Below, piece after piece: positions 46,464-57,509 of a stretch of DNA of 64,000 nt (positions are counted from its first letter, which is position 1; the number at the start of each line of letters is the position of its first letter). A program made the translations under genes and the position numbers. The notes under the pieces were generated by a model that saw nothing but the letters and a program-made list of their open reading frames with translations, was not told the origin of the DNA and made no database searches. This DNA comes from Shewanella phaeophyticola (GTDB lineage: Bacteria; Pseudomonadota; Gammaproteobacteria; Enterobacterales; Shewanellaceae): NCBI RefSeq assembly GCF_025398315.1, contig NZ_JAODOQ010000001.1:1550001-1614000 (forward strand), given 5' to 3'.

Positions 46464-47639
46464 ATGTTAAAGAAAGTCACTCCGTTACTTCTTGTTGCAG
46501 CAGTTTCAGCTTGCAGTACCCCAATTGAGCGTCGTCAGGCCAATGGTACTGACGATTTTCTCAATGCCGAAACCACACCAATTTTAACGATCCCTGAAGG
46601 ATTAAATGCGCCTACTTACAGCAAGGAATACGATATTCCATCTGTAGGGACTAAAGCTGATAAATCGTTAATTGGTAAAAAACTTGATATCCGTGCACCA
46701 CTGCAAGTATTGCCAATGGCTGAAGGTACTCATATTGAAGAAACAAGTGACAACATCCGTGTTGTGATTGATTCAATTGAGAGTACCACTGATCTAAAAC
46801 AAGAAATTTTTGATGTTATCAAAGGTTACTTATTGAAGAACAATATGGCTATTCGTGTTGAAGATTACGAATCAGGTGTGATTGAAACCGATTGGATTGA
46901 ACACGAAGAAGTGATCGAATCAAACTGGTGGGGCAGTGATAAAGTCTACACCCTGCGTCAACGTTATAGATACAATATTGATGTTAAGCCACACGGCCGC
47001 TCAGGCAGTGCTTTAATTAGTTTGCTTGAACATGAAGAGTTCTATGACGGTGAAGATCAAAAAATCTTACTGAGCGGTGACGATAAACGTCGTTACACCA
47101 CTGATATGCTTAACAATGCCATTAGTTATATGAGCATTGAGCGTGACCGAGCAATCCGCGCTCAGCGTATTAAGCAAAGCTTAGGGATTAAAGTTGATTT
47201 AATCACAGGCGGTGTTGATGACCCTGCATATTGGTTAGCTGATGCTAATTATAATTCTGTTTGGAATCGTTTACGTATAGTGCTGCCTGAAATGGGCTTT
47301 GATATTGTCGATATGGATAACAGAAAAGGCTTGTTCTTCATTAGTTTAGAAGAAAGCGGTGGTTTCTGGAGCTCGTTATGAGTCGAAGAAAAGCTTACAT
47401 TGAAAAAGGGTAACTATCGCTTATTGCTTGAAGAGACTGATAACCCAGAGCAAACAAAAATCTTACTACATGATGTAGAAGACAATGAACTGGGCAATGA
47501 AGCGATCACCGAAGTGTATCAAGTATTATCTGACTTAATGCAAGAAGATCGTAAGCCAGCTGGCGAGAGCCAACAACAGGCACCTGTTCAACGTGAAGAA
47601 CGTGGCGAAGGTGGTAAGAAGGACGGTCAAAGACCCTAA
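46464..47639 (+). CDS. bamC: Outer-membrane assembly lipoprotein BamC (in-frame TGA)
   Basis: Lipoprotein signal MLKKVTPLLLVAAVSACS (lipobox VSAC) and two helix-grip domains; BamC is part of the BAM complex that inserts outer-membrane proteins. The frame reads 305 residues to GGFWSSL, meets TGA at 47379-47381 and continues in the same frame as VEEKLTLKKGNYRLLLEET to 47639. The whole 391-residue product is a normal BamC, so the TGA is a point nonsense mutation or sequencing error. Co-transcribed with dapA. Confidence 0.9.
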
Positions 47640-47663
47640 GTGTTTTAATCAATAGATTAAAAA

Positions 47664-47689
47664 AGGCGCATTTATGCGTCTTTTTTTTA
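47664..47689 (+). terminator. Terminator after dapA-bamC
   Basis: GGCGCATTTATGCGTC hairpin preceded by A-run and followed by eight Ts. Confidence 0.8.
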
Positions 47690-47969
47690 AGCTAATTGTC
47701 ACAATATGTGTCGATTGTAAGCTATTTGTAACAAGTTAATCTGTAATGATGGGTGTTAAATTAGGCTTTATGCGATTTTATGCAATATTTATGCGTTAAT
47801 GTTGAGTAGGGTGTATGTTTTTTGCATAAACAAACATGATGAACCACTTTTAACATAAATTCGTAATATGTTGGCGCAAGTAAAACGTCTTGAAGCAAGC
47901 GGTTTGCTGAGTACAATCTCTGTTATAAATAATAAATATTCATTTTCCCTGGATGGTTACGGACAAACA

Positions 47970-49052
47970 ATGAAAAAAATATTCTTACTGATCGCCTTAG
48001 TTGTAATTGGCCTGTTAGGTTACAACTCATTTGTGCCTCAAAAGACTCAAACTCAACGGCCAAGACCCATACCAAACGTAGTGGTGGCAAAAGTTGAAGT
48101 GATGCCGATCCGTGATGAAGTTGAAGCCTTAGGTACTGGCAGAGCTTATGAATCGATTATCGTGACATCTAAAGTGTCTGAAATCGTCAATGAAATTAAT
48201 TTTGATGATGGTGACATCGTTAAAAAAGGTGCCGTGTTAGTGCGGTTACGTAACGATGAACAAAAAGCCAAAGTGGTAGCGGCAGAAGTTAAATTAACGG
48301 AAAACCTACGTGAACTTGACCGTATTCGTTCATTGGTAAGCAGTAAAACCATTGCAGAATTAGAGCGTGACCGTTTACAAAGCCTTATTGACACCACCCG
48401 TGCTGAAGTTGCGCAAGCTAAAGCGGCCTTAAACGATAGGATTATTTCAGCGCCTTTTGCTGGGCGTCTCGGTTTACGTCAAGTCAGTATGGGCAGTTTA
48501 GTCACTCCTGGCGAGCAAATCAGCACCTTAGATGATGTGAGTAAAATCAAATTAGACTTCTCAGTACCTGAGCGGTTTATTCAAGAGTTACAACCAGGCA
48601 AATTAGTAGAAGCACGCGCAGTTGCTTATCCTGATCGTATATTCAAAGGGGTTGTGACTTCGATTGATAGCCGAGTCAATCCTCAAACTCGCGCTGTAAT
48701 TGTACGTGCTGTGTTGCCAAACTCAGATCTTAGCTTATTGCCAGGTATGCTAATGAAAGTGAAGCTGATTAAACAAAGCCGTGAAGCACTTTTATTACCT
48801 GAAGCGGCCATCATTCCAATTCAAAGTAAGCATTTTGTTTATATCGTTGGTGCGGACAATAAAGTGATTCAGCAGCAAGTGACATTAGGGATCCGTTCAA
48901 GAGGTTGGGCTGAAATTACTGAAGGACTTGATATTGGCCAGCAAGTGATTATTCGTGGCATTTTGAAAGTACGTCCGGGTGATGAAGTTAAAGTTCAACA
49001 AGCAGAAAACTTTAAATTTGCCCAAGTCGAAGATATGGAGAAGTCAGCATGA
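47970..49052 (+). CDS. RND efflux periplasmic adaptor (MFP)
   Basis: 360 residues from ATG 47970 (MKKIFLLIALVVIGLLGYNS is a membrane anchor or signal). Typical order: barrel-sandwich half (TSKVSEIVNEINFDDGDIVKKGAVLVRL about 57-84), alpha-hairpin (85-145), second lipoyl half (ISAPFAGRLGLRQVSMGSLV), beta-barrel and membrane-proximal domain. It links the inner-membrane RND pump to an outer-membrane channel. The stop overlaps the pump ATG (ATGA), so the two are coupled. No TolC-type gene nearby. Confidence 0.92.
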   Translation: MKKIFLLIALVVIGLLGYNSFVPQKTQTQRPRPIPNVVVAKVEVMPIRDEVEALGTGRAYESIIVTSKVSEIVNEINFDDGDIVKKGAVLVRLRNDEQKAKVVAAEVKLTENLRELDRIRSLVSSKTIAELERDRLQSLIDTTRAEVAQAKAALNDRIISAPFAGRLGLRQVSMGSLVTPGEQISTLDDVSKIKLDFSVPERFIQELQPGKLVEARAVAYPDRIFKGVVTSIDSRVNPQTRAVIVRAVLPNSDLSLLPGMLMKVKLIKQSREALLLPEAAIIPIQSKHFVYIVGADNKVIQQQVTLGIRSRGWAEITEGLDIGQQVIIRGILKVRPGDEVKVQQAENFKFAQVEDMEKSA

Positions 49053-52000
49053 TATTAACTGACTTATCTGTTAAACGGCCAGTTTTTGCATCTGTAATCA
49101 GCATTTTATTAATTGTATTGGGCTTAGTTTCATTTGGTAAGTTGCCGCTGCGCGAATACCCCAATATCGACCCACCGATTGTGTCGGTTGAAACCAGTTA
49201 CCGTGGGGCGAGTGCTTCAGTGGTAGAAAGCCGTATTACCCAGCTGATTGAAGATAAAATCAGTGGTGTTGAGGGTATCCGCCAAATCAGTTCATCAAGT
49301 AGCGATGGCCGCTCAAACGTGACGATTGAGTTTGATATTAATCGTGATATTGAAGCCGCGACCAACGATGTACGTGACAGAATTTCGGGGTTATTAGAAC
49401 AGTTACCAGAAGAAGCCGATTCACCGTCTATTTACAAAGCTAACGGCAGTGATGAAGTGATTATGTGGTTAAATTTGGTCTCTGATCAAATGGATACACT
49501 AGAGTTAACGGATTACGCTAGCCGTTACTTAGTTGACCGTTTCTCAGTCATCGATGGGGTGTCAACGCTACGCCTTGGTGGTGGTAAGGTTTATGCCTTA
49601 CGGATTTGGATTGACCGTCAAGCTTTGGCTTCTCGCAACCTTACCGTGTCTGATGTTGAAGATGCATTACGCTCTGAAAACGTTGAATTACCCGCAGGTT
49701 CAATTGAATCTAAAGACCGTCACTTTACCGTTCGCTTAGATCGGGTATTCAAAACAGCAGAAGATTTTTCTAACTTGGTGATCACTCAAGGCGATGATGG
49801 TTACTTAATCAAACTTGCTGATGTTGCCAAAGTTGAAATTGGCTCAGAAGAAGAGCGAATTATCTTTAGAGGCAACAAAGAATCGATGATTGGCCTTGGT
49901 GTGAGTAAGCAATCAACGGCGAATACACTTGAAGTTGCCCGTGCTGCTAATGCGTTGGTTGATCAATTAAACCCAACATTACCAGCAGGTATGGAAATTA
50001 AACGCTCATACGACAGCTCAGTATTTATTGAAGCTTCCATTGATGAAGTGTACCAAACCCTGTTTATTGCCATGGTGTTGGTCATTATCGTGATTTACCT
50101 GTTTTTAGGCTCAGTTAGGGCAATGTTAATTCCGGCAATCACTGTACCAGTGTCGCTATTAGCGACGTTTATCGTGCTTTATGCCTTAGGTTATACCATT
50201 AACTTACTGACCTTACTGGCCATGATTTTAGCCATCGGTATGGTGGTTGATGACGCGATTGTGATGTTAGAAAACATTCACCGGCGTATCGAAGAAGGTG
50301 ACTCACCATTAAAAGCCGCTTTCTTAGGCGCACGAGAAGTTGCCTTTGCTGTCGTAGCAACCACATTGGTATTGGTCGCGGTCTTCATGCCTATTACCTT
50401 CCTAGAGGGCGATTTAGGTAAGCTATTTAAAGAGTTTGCTGTGACCATGAGCGCTGCGGTGATATTTTCAAGTATTGTTGCGTTAACGCTGACTCCAATG
50501 ATGTGCTCCAAATTACTTAAACCGGCTGATCAAGACCCATGGCTCGTTAAGCAAGTCGACAAGTTGATGGACAAATTATCTGACTGGTACTTAGTTACAT
50601 TGAATACTGGGATGAAGCGTCCTGTTATGGTGTCGCTCGTGGTGTTAATTGCTTTTGGTTTGAGTGGCTATTTGCTCAATAAAGTGCCGCAAGAGTTTGC
50701 CCCGCAAGAAGACCGTGGTTCAATGTTTTTAATTGTTAATGCATCCTCAAGGCGCCAGCTTTGAATACATTGAAAAGTACATGGATGAAGTAGAAGGGCG
50801 CTTAATGCCATTGGTAGAAGCCGGTGATATTAAACGTTTACTTATTCGTGCACCCCGTGGTTTTGGTGCAGGAGCTGATTTCTCAAATGGTATGGCTATC
50901 ATTGTATTAGAGGATTGGGCTGAGCGTCGTAGTGCTAATGAGATTATTGTTGATATACGCGCTCGTTTAGCCGATTTGGCTGGCATAAGAGCGTTCCCTA
51001 TCATGCGACAAGCTTTTGGTCGTGGCGTTAATAAGCCAGTACAGTTTGTCATTGGCGGTCCCAGTTATGAAGAACTGGCTGATTGGCGAGACACCATGCT
51101 TGAGAAAGCCAAAGACAATCAAAATATCATTGGCTTAGATCATGACTATCAAGAAACTAAACCGCAATTAAGAGTGATCATTGACCGTGATCGCGCCGCG
51201 GATCTTGGGGTATCTATTTCGCATCTTGGGCGTACTTTAGAGTCAATGTTAGGGTCACGCCTGGTCACTACCTTTATGCGTGATGGCGAAGAGTATGACG
51301 TGATCGTAGAAGGTAACCGAGATAATCAAAACACGGCCACTGATATGGAAAATATCTATGTGCGCTCTGACCGCTCACATGAGCTAATTCCGTTATCAAA
51401 CCTAGTGACGATCGAAGAGTTTGCCGATGCCAGTTCGCTCAATCGTTATAATCGTATGCGTTCGATTACCCTTGAGGCTAACCTCGCACCCGATTACAGC
51501 CTAGGTGAAGCGCTTGATTATCTTAATCACTTAGCCAGCACTTATTTACCTGCTGAAGCCGTAATTAGTTACAAAGGCCGTCATTGGATTATCAAGAATC
51601 TGGTAACTCGATGAACTTTGTCTTTTTACTGGCATTGGGCATTGTGTTTTTGGTGTTAGCGGCGCAATTTGAAAGCTATATTCACCCGATGGTGATTATG
51701 CTTACGGTGCCATTGGCGACCTTAGGTGCGTTAATCGGGTTGTGGCTGACTGGCCAAAGTATCAATATTTACAGCCAAATTGGCATCATCATGTTAGTCG
51801 GATTGGCCGCTAAAAATGGTATTTTGATTGTTGAGTTCTCTAACCAACTGCGAGACCGTGGGGTTGAGTTTCAACAAGCCATTTTGCAAGCTTCTTCTCA
51901 GCGCTTAAGGCCTATTTTAATGACAGGGATCACCACTGCAGCCGGCGCTATTCCGTTAGTGATAGCTTCTGGTGCAGGGGCTGAAACTCGCTTTGTGATT

Positions 52001-52144
52001 GGTGTGGTGGTGTTGTCGGGTATTTTATTGGCAACCTTCTTTACCTTGATTGTTATCCCGGTGGCATACAGTCTATTTGCCCGTAATAGTAGCTCGCCAG
52101 AAGCGGTGGCAAAACGGTTGGAAATCGAGTTAGCAGAAGATTAA
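49049..52144 (+). CDS. RND efflux transporter, AcrB/MexF-like (two frameshifts)
   Basis: 1032 codons in three frames. Part 1 has the RND N-terminus (FASVISILLIVLGLVSFGKLPLREYPNIDPP) and the proton-relay TM4 motif GMVVDDAIVMLENIHRR (about residue 400). An extra T at 50744 shifts the frame; without it VNAPQGASFEYIEKYM is restored. A missing T near 51581 shifts back; with it KGRSLDYQESGNSMNF is restored. The two indels cancel, so total length is normal. Function: proton-driven export of drugs or other toxic compounds; substrate unknown. Confidence 0.9.
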
Positions 52145-52159
52145 TAGCTACTCACAAAT

Positions 52160-52194
52160 AAAAAAGCCAGTCATGTAAATGACTGGCTTTTTTG
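52160..52194 (+). terminator. Terminator after the RND operon
   Basis: AAAAAGCCAGTCAT / ATGACTGGCTTTTTT hairpin; bidirectional, also serving the minus-strand thioesterase. Confidence 0.85.
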
Positions 52195-52211
52195 TTATCC
52201 CCCTAAATGTT

Positions 52212-52908
52212 TTACGGACGCAAAATAAGGCAGCTTGCTGTAGCGGTAGCGAGTAACCTGCCATCTTCTGTGGTTAAGGTACCTTCTGAAATACCTAAAG
52301 ATTTAGACAAGTTCATTAAATTACCCTTGGCGACTAAACGCGTATTTTGTGGCACAGGGCGAACCATTTTAATATTGAGATCAATAGTTGAATAACTGAC
52401 GCCTGCTGGTAATGCAGAATGAACAGCACACGCGGTTACTGTGTCTAGGGTCTGTTGATCTTTGCTGGTTGAATTTTGTTCGAGTTAAAAACGTTTTAAT
52501 CGAGACGAATGGATTGATGCCTAGTCATCTAAGCAAAATCCATTCAACAAAGAGTAAAACGTTTTTAGCCGAACCCTTTGGGCAGCGTTTGTTGGCCATT
52601 TTTACTGCGTTATCGACTTTTTATGTAGAATAACTACACTTCAAAGTCTCTGCCTTGTAGAAATGGCCAACAATTCGCTGCAAAAACAACCTTGAAAGAT
52701 CAACAGACCCTTGTACCGTTGCCGCAAAGCCACCGTGTACACCGCCCATTGGATTAAGATGGTGTTCATTTGCAAAGGCTTCAAACATTACGTTGCCTTC
52801 ATTGACATCGATGGGATTCATCGGGATGACTTCGTTAATTGAAGGGGCGGGGATTTCGCCATTTAATATGGCTTGCATTTGTTGTAATCCAGTGAGATTT
52901 TTCATCAT
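52212..52908 (-). pseudogene. PaaI-type hotdog thioesterase, split by MITE copy B
   Basis: The N-terminal part (52711-52908) reads MMKNLTGLQQMQAILNGEIP through HLNPMGGVHGGFAATVQ, which holds the PaaI HGG motif. The C-terminal part (52212-52446) resumes at DTVTACAVHSALPAGVSYST and ends TASCLILRP. Removing the MITE and one TA gives an uninterrupted protein of about 143 residues (AATVLDTVTACAV). Such proteins hydrolyse acyl-CoA thioesters. The reading frame is destroyed by the insertion. Confidence 0.9.
52447..52710. mobile_element. MITE copy B, inside the thioesterase gene
   Basis: 264 bp with the same termini as copy A (GGGTCTGTTGATCTTT / AAAGATCAACAGACCC). It is flanked by TA on the left and TT on the right, one base changed from the expected TA duplication. 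Compared with copy A it lacks a short stretch near its right end. No coding capacity for a transposase. Confidence 0.88.
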
Positions 52909-52950
52909 TAACCTTTACGCTTTATTTTGCAATTCACCATTTTTAGCGAT

Positions 52951-52982
52951 AAAAAAAGGTAAAGCGCAGGCTTTACCTTTTT
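52951..52982. terminator. Bidirectional terminator between fadE and thioesterase
   Basis: AAAGGTAAAGC / GCTTTACCTTT stem with A-run and T-run on the two sides. Confidence 0.8.
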
Positions 52983-52998
52983 GACTTCAGCTTAGCGA

Positions 52999-55447
52999 TT
53001 AAGCTGCTTTTCCTTGCTTGGCTTTAGGCGCAAGTTGTGCACGTAACTCTTCAGTGTCAAAGTCATCAACGTTAATTGATTTCAAACGACCAATTTCAGC
53101 ACGTTCAAGTAAAGCGATTTCGCTGTCGCTTAACACACCAAGCGCTTTACCTTCTGCAGCAACTTTGTCTAACCACATAAATGGTAGACGCTTACCGGCA
53201 GCTTTACAGACTTTGTCATAAAGCGGTTCGGCTGCAAGAATATCTTTAAAGGTTTGTTCTTGAATACCCACAACGTTGAACTCTGATGGGATCCAGAATT
53301 GGCCTTTACCTAAACGGTCACGACTTGCACATGGCGTTTGCATGATCTTAGCCACTTTGTGATCTAATACATCACTAGGGCGTTTAATTGGACGACCAAA
53401 CGGGAAGATAACGGCGCGTAATACAATGCCAAGCCCCATTGGGAAGTTGTTAAGCAAGTCATCTAATGAATCTTGTAACTTGTATAACGAATCTTCTACA
53501 GCCCATTGTACTAATGGTAAATCTTCAGTTAAACGGCCATCATCTTGATAACGTTTCAACGTAGCAGAAGTCAAATATAGCTGGCTTAATAAGTCACCTA
53601 AACGAGCAGAAATACGTTCTTTACGTTTTAGGTTCCCACCTAATGTTGCCATAGCTAAGTCAGATAGTAGCGCTAAGTTAGCACTGAAACGATTCATCTG
53701 TTGATAATAACGTTTGGTTTTATCTGAATACGGGCTATTGGTGAAGTAAGATGAGGTTAACCCCATCCAGAAGCTACGAATAAAGTTAGACGTTGCAAAA
53801 CCAATATGACCAAAGATGGCTGAGTCGAAGTTATCTAAACCACGGCTAGCATCAGTATCAAATGCAGATTCCATTTCGGCCAATACATATGGATGACAGC
53901 GGATTGCGCCTTGACCATAAATAATCATTGAGCGGGTTAGAATGTTTGCGCCTTCTACTGTAATGGCAATCGGTGCCGCTTGATAACCACGACCTAAATA
54001 GTTATTTGGTCCAAGACACACGCCTTTACCGCCGTGAATGTCCATTGCATCAATAACACATTTTTGCATTCTGTCTGTTAAGTGGTACTTAACGATGGCA
54101 GAAATGACCGATGGTTTTTCACCTAAATCAATTGCAGTCGTGGTCAATGTTGACACGGCATCCATAAGGTAAGCATTACCACCAATACGTGCCATCGGCT
54201 CTTCGATACCTTCTAACTTACCGATAGGCAATTTAAATTGACGACGAATACGCGCATAAGCCCCCGTTGCTACCGCAGCCGTTTTAACACCACCTGCAGA
54301 GTTTGATGGCAGGGTGATACCACGACCAACAGATAAACACTCAACTAGCATTCTCCAACCTTGGCCGGCCATTTCAGGACCACCAATGATGAAGCTTAGT
54401 GGTACAAATACTTCATTACCGCGTGTTGGACCATTTTGGAACATACAGTTCAATGGGAAATGACGACGGCCAGTTTCAACACCTGGAATGTCAGTTGGAA
54501 TAAGCGCACAAGTAATGCCTAATTCTTCTTTATCACCTAACAACTGCTCAGGGTCACGTAATTTAAAAGCTAAGCCTAATACGGTAGCAACAGGTGCTAG
54601 CGTAATGTAACGCTTGTTCCACGTTAGCTTCATACCAAGTACTTCTTCGCCTTGGAATTCACCTTTACATACCACACCGAAGTCAGGAATAGAGCCTGCG
54701 TCACTGCCTGCTTCTGGGCTAGTTAGTGCAAAACATGGCACTTCTAAACCTTGCGCTAGGCGAGGGAGGTAGTGGTCTTGTTGATCTTTAGTGCCATAGT
54801 GTTGTAAAAGCTCACCAGAGCCTAATGAGTTAGGTACACCCACTGTTGAAGCAAGTTCACTGCTTACACCGGCTAATTTTTGTAGCACACAAGATTGCGC
54901 ATAAGCAGAATACTCTAAACCGCCGTACTTCTTCTTAATGATCATTGCAAAGAAGCCGTTGTCTTTAAGGTACTGCCACACATCTTGTGGAAGATCACCA
55001 AGTTCATGCGAAACTTGATGTTGGTTAAGCATTTTACAGACTTCTTCAACTGTAGCCATCTAAGAATGCTTGCTCTTCGGCGCTTAAGCGTGCTTTTGGA
55101 TAATTATGAAGTTTGCTCCAGTTAGGGTTACCAGCAAACAAATCTGCTTCCCACCAGGTCGTTCCCGCTTCAATGGCTTCTTTTTCGGTAGAAGACATCT
55201 CAGGCATAATGCCGCGATAAACTTTCAACAGTGGACGACTGATGTAATTTTGTCTGAAAGATTTGATGTTTAATGGCAGTGCGATAACAAGGAATACTAT
55301 CCATGAAATGACACCAATAATGTCCAATGTGCTGCCAACGACCATGACAACTGCCGCAGCAATTGTGGTCGATAATAGCGATACGCGAAGGTATGCCATT
55401 GCGCCAAGCACAAAGATCATCGCGATGATCCAAAGTAGGGTGGTCAC
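52999..55447 (-). CDS. fadE: Acyl-CoA dehydrogenase FadE (frameshifted)
   Basis: First step of fatty-acid beta-oxidation. The N-terminal part (55046-55447) has two membrane helices ([20 protein letters not shown] and [17 protein letters not shown]) and ends [12 protein letters not shown]; the rest (52999-55059) resumes at [21 protein letters not shown] and carries the FAD/acyl-CoA domains ([17 protein letters not shown] about residue 240). Two bases are missing near 55056; restoring them gives LDGPTVEEV and 816 residues, the normal size. A PsrA-like palindrome lies upstream. Confidence 0.9.
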
Positions 55448-55576
55448 TGTACTTCTCCTTAAAGCTATTTTACAGGCAGAAAATAGCTTATTTATTATTG
55501 ATCTGATTCACAGGAACCGCTGTGGTCTGACCTGTGTCACATAAAAGTTAACCTTATCTAGCCTCGAATACAAGTG

Positions 55577-55600
55577 TTTTTCAAACAATTGTTTGAAAAA
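55577..55600. promoter_or_regulatory. Perfect 24-bp palindrome, probable PsrA operator
   Basis: The centre CAAACAATTGTTTG fits the [GC]AAAC-N4-GTTT[GC] consensus of the fatty-acid-responsive repressor PsrA, and the symmetry extends five more bases on each side. It lies 130 bp upstream of fadE and 106 bp upstream of the divergent amidotransferase gene. Confidence 0.75.
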
Positions 55601-55706
55601 TTGTGTGTTTGAAACGTTCCACTCAATAAGCATAGTAGATACAATACGTTCGACTTATTAAAATCGGTCAAAATAGCTCAATTTTACCACTATAAAGGCA
55701 AGTTTA

Positions 55707-56483
55707 ATGTGCGAATTACTGGCGATGAGTGCCAATGTGCCAACAGATATTGTGTTCAGTTTTACAGGCTTAGCCGAACGAGGTGGGGTAACCGAGCCTC
55801 ATGTTGATGGTTGGGGTATTACCTTTTATGAAGGCAAAGGTAATCGTACTTTTAAAGATGCGTCTGCGAGTAGTCAGTCGCATATTGCCGATTTGATTAA
55901 ATCTTATCCGATTAAGAGTGAGATTGTGGTCAGCCATATTCGCCAGGCCAATCGAGGTTGCGTGTCATTGGTCAATACTCACCCCTTTAGCCGTGAATTG
56001 TGGGGCCGTTACTGGACTTATGCCCATAATGGACAGTTAACAGGTTACCAGAACAAATTTACGGTATCGCGTTTTCAACCTGTCGGTGACACTGATAGCG
56101 AATTGGCTTTTTGCTGGATTTTAGAATCAGTGGTTAACCATTTTGGTGAGCAAGAACCAGAAAACATGAAGCCAGTATTTGACTATATTGCCAAGCTTGC
56201 AGATGAAATTCGTGAGTTAGGTGTGTTCAACATGTTACTGAGTAATGGCATTGATTTAATGGCATATTGCACTAACAATTTATGTCACATTACCCGCCGT
56301 GCACCCTTTGGTAAGGCAACTTTGATTGATACCGATGTGGTGATTGATTTTAGTCAAGAAACCACGCCAAATGACGTGGTGACCGTGATTGCGACAAGAC
56401 CATTAACCAACAATGAAAATTGGGTCGTGCTCAGCCCTGGCGACTGGAAGTTATTTAGAAAAGGCGAGTTAGTCCTCGGCTAA
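55707..56483 (+). CDS. Class II glutamine amidotransferase, YafJ-like
   Basis: 258 residues with the N-terminal nucleophile Cys2 (MCELLAMSANVPTDI), exposed after Met removal, and the Ntn-hydrolase landmarks VVSHIRQANRG and THPFSRELWGRYWTYAHNGQL (about residue 95). YafJ-type enzymes split glutamine; the acceptor is uncertain. It converges with and overlaps the DUF3108 gene by 15 bases. Confidence 0.88.
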   Translation: MCELLAMSANVPTDIVFSFTGLAERGGVTEPHVDGWGITFYEGKGNRTFKDASASSQSHIADLIKSYPIKSEIVVSHIRQANRGCVSLVNTHPFSRELWGRYWTYAHNGQLTGYQNKFTVSRFQPVGDTDSELAFCWILESVVNHFGEQEPENMKPVFDYIAKLADEIRELGVFNMLLSNGIDLMAYCTNNLCHITRRAPFGKATLIDTDVVIDFSQETTPNDVVTVIATRPLTNNENWVVLSPGDWKLFRKGELVLG

Positions 56484-57467
56484 TTGTTTAATATCATCGA
56501 GTTCAGATTCTGTTATTTGCGCATCATTTTCAGCTTCGGCAACGAGTTCATCTATCGATGTCGAAGCATCCGTTGCAGGGTCGTCAATAACAATGGGGGT
56601 CATTGGTGGTAACGGTTGGTCAAATTGATAAGTGGCTAACTGAATGTCTAGCTGCTTACTGCCTTTTGAGAAATGGCTTAATCGCACGGGCAAATAGGCT
56701 AAGTCAGGCGCCATCCAAAAATAGGTTTGACGTTTTTTGGCTTTCTTTGCAGCGCGAACCACTTCGACTTTAACTGTGTCGTAAGTACCACTGTCTAATA
56801 CCACTTGTTCTTTGCCCAGTACTCTAAATTGATAGTCATCGACTTCTTTTTCTTTGACCATCTTGTAATCTAACGGCCGGGTATTGGCTGCTAAGTCCAT
56901 TCTAAATTGCAATTGCACCATGAGCGGGTCAAAGACTCTGTCCTGGTAAGGAAGCTTAAGTGCATCTTGTTTGTAAATGGTGTGAATGAATTCTTGTGCT
57001 TTGGCAAAGGCGGTTTGCTCTGTGTAATCGCTACCCGTACCTGTGCGTTCATGTACATACCTAAACGGTACAAGCTTGCCATTTTCTAAGGTAAATTCGC
57101 TGGTTAACTGTCGTTTATCAGACAGTAATAGCAGGCTGACATTACTGTCAAAATGGTAAGTGTAATATCCAGTATTGGTAGCGGGCAAGCTATAGCTGGC
57201 CTCACCTAATTCGATACTGCCGTAAAACACTTTATAGTTGGCTTTATGCGCCGTTAATGGAGATAAAATTGCGGCTTTTTCAAATTCGGATAACGGAACA
57301 GCAGGAATCAATTGTGCTGTTTTTTCTGTCATTACTTGGGCTTCTTTTTTGCTCAACTGGCCTGTAGATTCACTGTCGGTAGGCTGCAGTGAAGCCGCAG
57401 CCTGCACATAAAGTGTTGGGCTGATGCAGAGTATTAATGTACAAAATCGCGTTAATTTATTGCTCAA
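56469..57467 (-). CDS. DUF3108 exported protein
   Basis: 332 residues, signal peptide MSNKLTRFCTLILCISPTLYVQA. The region from about 75 to 270 (YKVFYGSIELGEASYSLP, then FRMDLAANTRPLDYKMVKEK and FWMAPDLAYLPVRLSH) is a DUF3108 beta-rich domain. Periplasmic; function unknown, possibly lipid- or envelope-related. The C-terminal 40 residues are acidic and probably disordered. Confidence 0.85.
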   Translation of the reverse strand: MSNKLTRFCTLILCISPTLYVQAAASLQPTDSESTGQLSKKEAQVMTEKTAQLIPAVPLSEFEKAAILSPLTAHKANYKVFYGSIELGEASYSLPATNTGYYTYHFDSNVSLLLLSDKRQLTSEFTLENGKLVPFRYVHERTGTGSDYTEQTAFAKAQEFIHTIYKQDALKLPYQDRVFDPLMVQLQFRMDLAANTRPLDYKMVKEKEVDDYQFRVLGKEQVVLDSGTYDTVKVEVVRAAKKAKKRQTYFWMAPDLAYLPVRLSHFSKGSKQLDIQLATYQFDQPLPPMTPIVIDDPATDASTSIDELVAEAENDAQITESELDDIKQLAED

Positions 57468-57509
57468 TGTATAAATACCTCAACAATTAATATATTTAAC
57501 AGATTGAAA

